Shown: positions 6,798-10,968 of the stretch, piece by piece
Numbering within the stretch: the first letter of the stretch is position 1
Layout of the letters: the number at the start of each line of letters is the position of its first letter
DNA from: Chrysiogenales bacterium
GTDB taxonomy: Bacteria; Acidobacteriota; Aminicenantia; UBA2199
DNA length: 10,968 nt
NCBI GenBank assembly: GCA_004525465.1
Contig: SPCN01000058.1
Location: 1 to 10,968 of the forward strand
Reading direction: 5' to 3'
Program-made: the position numbers and the translations under genes
Notes under the pieces: generated by a model
Seen by the model: the letters and a program-made list of their open reading frames with translations, nothing else
The model's database searches: none
Told to the model about the DNA's origin: nothing

Positions 6798-8141
6798 TTA
6801 GACCTCTTTTTCGATGATTTCGATTCCCATGCTTTCCAGCAGCTGAAAAGGCAATTCGCCGCCGACCATAATAAAAACCGCGTCATTTTTTTTCCGGTGC
6901 GCCTCACCGTTGGCGTGGAAGGCGATGAAATCGGCACCGATCTCGAGCGGCTGGCAATTGAAGTGAATACGGATCCCGCCTGCTGCACCCGCCTGGGTGA
7001 TCCGTTCCAGGTTCCTGGTTTTAGCCTTGGGGAATCCGTGGCCGCGGACCAGCATGGTGACCTGACAGCCGTTGCGCTGCAGGGCCAGGGCCGCTTCGAT
7101 GGCCGAATCTCCGGCTCCGATCACCGTGACCGTGTTGCCGGAAAACTCGTCCGCCTCCAGCAGGTTGTAAAACACATTGGGGCCGTCTTCGCCGCTGATG
7201 CCGAGCTTTCTGGGCACGCCGCGGCTGCCAAGCGCCAGAATGACCTTGTCGCAGGCAAACTGCTTCCCGGAGATGGTCACCAGGAAATGGCCGTCTTTAT
7301 TTTCGATCTTTTCCAGCCGGGCAGCGGTGGTGATGCAGGCCCGGGACTTGATTAAAATACCCTCCCAAGCCTCCAGAAGTTTTTCCCGGCTTGCATCTCC
7401 GACCCAGAGCGGACCGACGATCGGCATTTCCACCGGTTCGGCCATCAGAATCTTTTTTTTGGGGAAATTGCGAATGGTGTTGGCCGTGAGGTCCTTTTCG
7501 AAGCAAAGCACGGGCAGCCCGAATTTCCGGCAGCTCAGCGTGGCCGATAATCCGGCCGGTCCGGCGCCGATAACCATGACCGTGGGCAGCGCGGGCGGAA
7601 ACACTCCCCTCATGATGTGGTTGACTGCGGCCCGGCCCTGGTTGATGGCTTCCTTGATCAGGCCGGCGCCGGTCAGGGAACCGACGATATATATCCCCTT
7701 GATGTTGCTTTGATAGTTCTCGTCGGTGCGCGGGACGCGAACCTTCAGTTTTTTGCCGTATTCGACCAGCTTCAATGCCCCGGTCAGGCAGTTCCGCTCG
7801 CAATCGCCGTGGCACCTGCAGGCCAGGGGATTCACCAGGGTCGATTTGCCAGCGATGACGGCCAGTACGCCTTTCTCCCGGCAGCTCTGCACGCAAGCAC
7901 CGCAGCCGATGCAGGCGGAGCGGTTGATGGCCGGATACACTTTTTTGCCCTCAGGGTGCAGGCTGCTGATTTTTTCTATGTCGGCCTGGGTCAATGAGGA
8001 CACGGGAATGATGCGGTTGACCAGTTGGCGGGCTTGCCGTTTCTTTCTGAACTCCTTGATGATGAAGGGAATGACGATCACCACAGTTAAAAATGCGGCG
8101 ATGACCCAGAGCAGGAAATGGTAACTTTTTAAAATTTCCAA
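6798..8141 (-). CDS. membrane-anchored 4Fe-4S / FAD / NAD(P) oxidoreductase, thioredoxin-reductase-like
   Basis: Likely oxidises NAD(P)H at the cytoplasmic face and passes electrons through FAD and Fe-S to a membrane partner. 447 residues. One N-terminal helix (9-28) is the anchor. A ferredoxin-like part has C77-x2-C80-x2-C83-x3-C87 and a second set C108, C110, C114, C118 with an HGDC core. Then GIYIVGSLTGAGLIKEA (149-165) resembles the C-terminal FAD segment of thioredoxin-reductase-like enzymes. The FAD Rossmann motif is GAGPAG (192-197, acidic E215). The NAD(P) motif is GAGDSA (342-347), with R366 after the next strand, perhaps favouring NADPH. The redox CxxC of true thioredoxin reductase is absent. 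The end (GGELPFQLLESMGI) stops where the FAD segment would normally follow, so the order looks permuted. It starts at TTG 8141 with GGGG 6 nt upstream and overlaps the b-type gene by 13 bp, pointing to coupled translation. Confidence 0.88.
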   Translation of the reverse strand: MEILKSYHFLLWVIAAFLTVVIVIPFIIKEFRKKRQARQLVNRIIPVSSLTQADIEKISSLHPEGKKVYPAINRSACIGCGACVQSCREKGVLAVIAGKSTLVNPLACRCHGDCERNCLTGALKLVEYGKKLKVRVPRTDENYQSNIKGIYIVGSLTGAGLIKEAINQGRAAVNHIMRGVFPPALPTVMVIGAGPAGLSATLSCRKFGLPVLCFEKDLTANTIRNFPKKKILMAEPVEMPIVGPLWVGDASREKLLEAWEGILIKSRACITTAARLEKIENKDGHFLVTISGKQFACDKVILALGSRGVPRKLGISGEDGPNVFYNLLEADEFSGNTVTVIGAGDSAIEAALALQRNGCQVTMLVRGHGFPKAKTRNLERITQAGAAGGIRIHFNCQPLEIGADFIAFHANGEAHRKKNDAVFIMVGGELPFQLLESMGIEIIEKEV

Positions 8142-8977
8142 GTATACCCCAAGCGTATGGCGACGCAGACGTGAATGAGCAAGACCAGGAACATTATGAT
8201 AACGAAGGGTTGGTGGACCAGGTGCCAGTAGTGGAGGATCTTCAATGTCTCCTGCAGGAGCTTCGCCTTGTGCTGGATCATGTGGCGCTTCACCACCAGG
8301 GCAATGAGCTTTTTCCGCTGCCGGCGTTCCAAGTCTGAAGAATTCCCGAGCATTCGTTTCAACTGCCGGCGCAGCTGTATGGGTTCGAATATCAAGTGCA
8401 GGTGTTCCAGCCGCGATCGGGGAGCAGTTTCGTTTTCGATGTCTGCCAAGCGCCGCCAGAACGGGTGGGTGGCCGGAAACAGTTTGCGCATTTCGAAAGT
8501 CAATCCGATCTCCTCGGCTTCCATCTCTATGCGGTTCAGCTCCATCCCGGACAGGGAACGGGGGATGAGCGTGAAAATGTATTTGCCGACCAGGCCGCTG
8601 AGCACCACCAGCACCATGGACCAGAAGGCGATCGAAACAATGCCGGAAAATTTAAATACGCTGTGGAACAGTACCAGCACCGGGCCGGCGCTGCCGAGAA
8701 AAATATGGGCGCTCAGCCAGACGTTGAGGCTTCCCCATTTGCGGGCGAAACGGAAGCGCTTGCGCAGGGAATACAAAAGCAGCAGCAGCATGAAGAGCGT
8801 GCCGATGATGCCGAACAGGTGCCCGGCCGAGCCGCTTTGACGCAGCAAGGAATTCATCGGATGACGAGCTTTTTGAAAAGCCGGAGCGGCATAATAGTCG
8901 CGTCCGTAATACAGAAGTGCGGCGCAAAAAATGAAAAGCAAGGCATACCAAAACCTGAAAAAATTCTTCCAGTTCAT
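8129..8977 (-). CDS. five-helix di-haem b-type cytochrome-like membrane protein
   Basis: Integral inner-membrane protein of 282 residues. Predicted helices lie at about 9-25, 52-70, 87-107, 112-135 and 253-275, with a basic, helical cytoplasmic domain of about 110 residues (140-250) between the fourth and fifth. H91 and H105 in helix 3 and H255 and H269 in helix 5 form two pairs, each with 13 residues between. This is the spacing of bis-His haem b sites in cytochrome b and ferric-reductase/NOX-type proteins, so two stacked haems across the membrane are likely. More His lie at 249 and 252. The ATG at 8977 is the first in-frame start beyond the upstream peptidase; extending to 9148 would overlap that gene in another frame. 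The ribosome site is weak. It overlaps the flavoprotein gene by 13 bp, so the two probably form one complex. No specific family name can be given with certainty. Confidence 0.75.
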   Translation of the reverse strand: MNWKNFFRFWYALLFIFCAALLYYGRDYYAAPAFQKARHPMNSLLRQSGSAGHLFGIIGTLFMLLLLLYSLRKRFRFARKWGSLNVWLSAHIFLGSAGPVLVLFHSVFKFSGIVSIAFWSMVLVVLSGLVGKYIFTLIPRSLSGMELNRIEMEAEEIGLTFEMRKLFPATHPFWRRLADIENETAPRSRLEHLHLIFEPIQLRRQLKRMLGNSSDLERRQRKKLIALVVKRHMIQHKAKLLQETLKILHYWHLVHQPFVIIMFLVLLIHVCVAIRLGYTWKF

Positions 8978-9029
8978 GAGCGAACCGACTGGATCATAGG
9001 CGGGAGGACGACAATGGCATCTGGGGCCG

Positions 9030-9881
9030 CTACAGTTCCCGGGCGGCGAAGGTGTCGCCCCGGCTGATGTCGCCGGTCTTGAAACCCAGGGTGAACCAGC
9101 GCAGCCGCTGCGCGGATGTACCGTGGGTGAAGGCATCGGGTACGACATATCCCTGCTCGCGCTTCATGATGCGATCGTCGCCCACGGCGGCGGCGGCGTT
9201 CATCCCTTCCTCGATATCCCCCGTTTCCAGGATGTTTTTCAGGCGCTGGGCGTGGTGAGCCCATATCCCGGCCAGGAAGTCGGCCTGCAGTTCCAGCCGC
9301 ACCAGGTAGCGGTTGTAATCCTGGCGGCTCAGGCTGTGCTGCTTTTCCTGCATCTGCTCCATGACGCCGAGCAGGTTCTGCACGTGGTGGCCGACCTCGT
9401 GGGCAATGACGTAGGCCCAGGCGAAATCGCCGCGCGCGCCCAGGCGCCGCTGCATCTCCTGAAAAAAATTCAGGTCGATATAGACTTTTTCATCGCCGGG
9501 GCAGTAAAAAGGACCGGTGGCCGACTGGGCGAAACCGCAGGCCGAATCGGTGGCGCCGCTGAACAGGACCAGCTTGGGTTCGCGGTATTCCCCTTCATTT
9601 TGCCGGAAAATACCGTTCCAGACATCCTCGGTATCGGCCAGGACCACGGCCACGAAGTCGCCCATTTCCTTTTCCTCGGCCGTCAGGGCCCGCGTCTGCT
9701 CCTGGCCCGAGGCCGGTGCTGTCTGCAGGTTTTGCATGACCTCTTCGGGATTGCCGCCCAAAAGCAGGACGATGATGGTCACGGCCAGGACGCCCAGGCC
9801 GCCGCCCAACGCCACCTTGCGGCCGCTTGAACCGCGGCGGTCTTCAATGTTTTGGCTTTGCCTTCTTCCTTTCCAGAGCAT
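9030..9881 (-). CDS. ypfJ: YpfJ-type putative neutral zinc metallopeptidase
   Basis: Single-pass membrane protein of 283 residues of the putative neutral zinc metallopeptidase family (PF04228, E. coli YpfJ type); substrate unknown. It has a basic N-terminus (KGRRQSQ, DRRGSSGRK), a Gly/Val/Leu helix (about 25-42), and a catalytic domain facing away from the cytoplasm. Zinc motif HEVGHH is at 161-166, with catalytic E162 and ligands H161 and H165. The ELQAD stretch (197-201) supplies the likely third ligand. Also typical are SACGFAQSATGPFYCPGD (113-130) with a possible Cys pair, the YIDLNFF strand, and the C-terminal FTHGTSAQRLRWFTLGF block. Length is normal for the family. The ATG at 9881 has AGGAGT 6 nt upstream and a promoter-like pair further up. 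It is first in a minus-strand unit with the b-type protein 52 bp downstream; whether it works with the electron-transfer genes is unknown. Confidence 0.92.
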   Translation of the reverse strand: MLWKGRRQSQNIEDRRGSSGRKVALGGGLGVLAVTIIVLLLGGNPEEVMQNLQTAPASGQEQTRALTAEEKEMGDFVAVVLADTEDVWNGIFRQNEGEYREPKLVLFSGATDSACGFAQSATGPFYCPGDEKVYIDLNFFQEMQRRLGARGDFAWAYVIAHEVGHHVQNLLGVMEQMQEKQHSLSRQDYNRYLVRLELQADFLAGIWAHHAQRLKNILETGDIEEGMNAAAAVGDDRIMKREQGYVVPDAFTHGTSAQRLRWFTLGFKTGDISRGDTFAAREL

Positions 9882-9910
9882 GTGCTGACTCCTATTATTC
9901 TTTTTTTGTT

Positions 9911-9939
9911 ATGATGTGACAGTTGCCGGTTCAAGTCAA
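9911..9939 (-). promoter_or_regulatory. candidate promoter for the peptidase / b-type / flavoprotein unit
   Basis: On the minus strand TTGACT (9934-9939, 5/6 match) is followed after 17 bp by CATCAT (9911-9916, 4/6). The expected start is near 9904, which leaves a leader of about 23 nt with AGGAGT (9888-9893). The gap 9882-10049 is otherwise AT-rich and must also hold the promoter of the divergent lipoprotein gene. A TTGATT at 9985-9990 followed after 16 bp by TAATAT (10007-10012) is one plus-strand candidate. Confidence 0.45.
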
Positions 9940-10049
9940 GGGTGCCTGGGGAATTTGCAAAAAGCCAATTTTTCGGATTTTAAGTTGATTTTATTTTTAT
10001 TCGTGCTAATATTGATTATACAGTGTAATTTATGACTCGGGGAGGGAAT

Positions 10050-10571
10050 GTGAATAAGTTAAAATGGATGGTATTTTTAATGCTTGTGTTTTTGTTGTCG
10101 TGCTCCCAGGTTTCCAATGAGAATGCCCAGGCCCAATCGGGAAGACTTGCCATTTATCTGACCGATCTGCCCGCCGGGGTGGAAAAAGTATTGGTCACCA
10201 TCAGTGCCATCGATGTGCACAAGACCGGGGGAGCTTCTTTTACCGTGTTTTCCGGGGAACGTGAATACGACCTGCTCGAATTGCAGAAGAATCCCGAATT
10301 GCTTTTTGATACCAGCCTCGAAGAAGGGAAATACACGCAGATCCGCATGCAGGTCACCGCAGGACAGATCCAGATTTCAGGTGTGCTTTATCCCCTGATC
10401 ATCCCCAGTTCCCAAGTGAAGATCAACCGCAACTTTTCGGTTTTAAGCGGGGGTACCACCCGCATTCTCCTGGATTTCGACGCCGAAAAATCCCTGCAGG
10501 TGAGCGGCAATCCCAAGAACAACAAATACATCTTGCGTCCGGTTATCCTGGTAAAAAATATCAGTTATTGA
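10050..10571 (+). CDS. DUF4382-family lipoprotein
   Basis: Predicted outer-membrane lipoprotein of 173 residues. The signal peptide MNKLKW plus a hydrophobic core ends in lipobox LLSC with the lipidated Cys at 18; Ser at +2 argues against inner-membrane retention. After an Asn/Gln-rich linker, the domain from about residue 31 matches the DUF4382 pattern: GRLAIYLTDLPAGVEKVLVTI, then a DLLEL strand, a GKYTQIRM block, and LDFDAEKS before the final YILRPVI. This fold is beta-rich and of unknown function, common in secreted proteins of many phyla. The GTG at 10050 was chosen because it gives a standard signal peptide and has GGAGG 4 nt upstream; an in-frame ATG at 10032 would put the ribosome site inside the coding region. 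It is divergent from the peptidase gene and convergent with the next gene (25-bp gap). Confidence 0.85.
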   Translation: MNKLKWMVFLMLVFLLSCSQVSNENAQAQSGRLAIYLTDLPAGVEKVLVTISAIDVHKTGGASFTVFSGEREYDLLELQKNPELLFDTSLEEGKYTQIRMQVTAGQIQISGVLYPLIIPSSQVKINRNFSVLSGGTTRILLDFDAEKSLQVSGNPKNNKYILRPVILVKNISY

Positions 10572-10596
10572 ATTTTTATTGCTACGGCGGAGCGCC

Positions 10597-10968
10597 CTAG
10601 CCTTTGATCAGCCGTGTTCCGGCCAGGGTGCTTAATAAAGAGACCGCCCCTCCCAATACTGCTCCCCAGGCCAGGTCGACCACTGTCACCAGCAAAGGCC
10701 AGTTCTTGAGTGTGGCCAGGTTGGTCAGGTCGTAGGTGGCGTAGGCGATGAGCCCGAAGAGCGCCCCCTGCCACAGTGCCTGCAGCGCGCCGCCGCGACC
10801 CAGCGCCGGAACGATGACGAACAGCAGCAGGCCGGCGATGAACAGCAGGTAAAACAATATGGCTGCCATCCAGTTGACCTTGGGACTCAGCATCTCCCCG
10901 AGCTGGCGCCGGTAGAAGTTCTTGGCCACCAGCCCCAGCCAGACCATGTCGATGAGAAAAAAGATGAC
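10597..10968 (-). CDS. DUF2177-family membrane protein (partial, N-terminus beyond window)
   Basis: Integral membrane protein of unknown function; 123 C-terminal residues are visible. The frame is open up to base 10968, where the visible part begins VIFFLIDMVWLGLV, a mid-helix segment typical of this family, so the true start lies outside. An internal ATG at 10947 is therefore not the start. Further family-like blocks are NFYRRQLGEML, NWMAAILFYLLFIAG, and YDLTNLATLKNWPLLVT followed by DLAWGAVLGG. Three or four membrane helices are visible. The gene converges on the DUF4382 lipoprotein and has no evident link to the cytochrome locus. Confidence 0.85.
   Translation of the reverse strand, partial: VIFFLIDMVWLGLVAKNFYRRQLGEMLSPKVNWMAAILFYLLFIAGLLLFVIVPALGRGGALQALWQGALFGLIAYATYDLTNLATLKNWPLLVTVVDLAWGAVLGGAVSLLSTLAGTRLIKG

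Noticed and set aside
6702..7355. 217-codon plus-strand open frame running from the end of the 15-haem cytochrome into the flavoprotein
   Set aside because: It overlaps both real genes, has no start signal, and encodes nothing recognisable.
8978..9148. 57-codon N-terminal extension of the b-type membrane protein
   Set aside because: It is Pro/Ser-rich, overlaps the end of the metallopeptidase gene in another frame, and precedes a good ATG at 8977 that begins just before the first helix.
9123..9830. 235-codon open frame on the plus strand
   Set aside because: It is the antisense of the metallopeptidase gene, whose HEVGHH motif and family blocks are clear on the minus strand.
10586..10596. 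GGCG-GAG-CGCC mini-hairpin between the converging last two genes
   Set aside because: A 4-bp stem with no following T-run is too weak to call a terminator.

Overview
The window carries ten protein-coding genes, two of them cut by the window edges. No rRNA, tRNA, CRISPR array or insertion sequence was found. It looks like the chromosome of a Gram-negative-type (diderm) bacterium of moderate-to-high GC. The evidence is an outer-membrane-type beta-barrel, a lipoprotein, exported multiheme c-type cytochromes, and ordinary sigma70-like promoters with Shine-Dalgarno sites. The mix of a DUF4388-like/TPR protein, giant multiheme cytochromes, DUF4382 and DUF2177 recalls Acidobacteriota/Aminicenantes-like or deltaproteobacterial lineages. 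That placement is a guess from gene content, not a measured one.

Layout. 1-530 (minus) is the N-terminal part of an ABC transporter ATPase. 531-770 is a divergent regulatory region with two recognisable promoters and a perfect 10-bp inverted repeat. 771-2261 (plus) is a DUF4388-like N-domain protein with C-terminal TPR-like repeats. 2338-6765 (plus) is a compact three-gene unit: a 23-haem cytochrome, a beta-barrel outer-membrane protein whose start overlaps the cytochrome stop, and a 15-haem cytochrome. 6798-9881 (minus, convergent) holds a YpfJ-type metallopeptidase, a five-helix di-haem b-type membrane protein, and a membrane-anchored 4Fe-4S/FAD/NAD(P) oxidoreductase. The last two overlap by 13 bp. 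10050-10571 (plus) is a DUF4382 lipoprotein. 10597-10968 (minus) is a DUF2177 membrane protein cut by the window end.

How the genes may work together. The central 6.6 kb (2338-8977) holds every layer of a possible electron conduit from cytoplasm to cell surface. The proposed path is an NAD(P)H-oxidising Fe-S flavoprotein at the inner membrane, a bis-His di-haem b protein crossing that membrane, two large periplasmic or extracellular multiheme cytochromes (38 CxxCH motifs in total), and a beta-barrel through the outer membrane. This parallels porin-cytochrome systems such as MtrCAB and the Geobacter Omb/Oma/Omc sets, but with a different inner-membrane module. The two halves are convergently transcribed, so the functional link is an inference from proximity and cofactor logic.

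Most notable details: both cytochromes are built of tri-haem modules, one of which has lost a haem by an internal deletion. The flavoprotein appears to have its C-terminal FAD-binding segment moved in front of the N-terminal Rossmann motif, as in a circular permutation. The b-type protein has two His-x13-His pairs in separate helices. The 23-haem gene has a TATAAT box only 7 nt from its GTG start.
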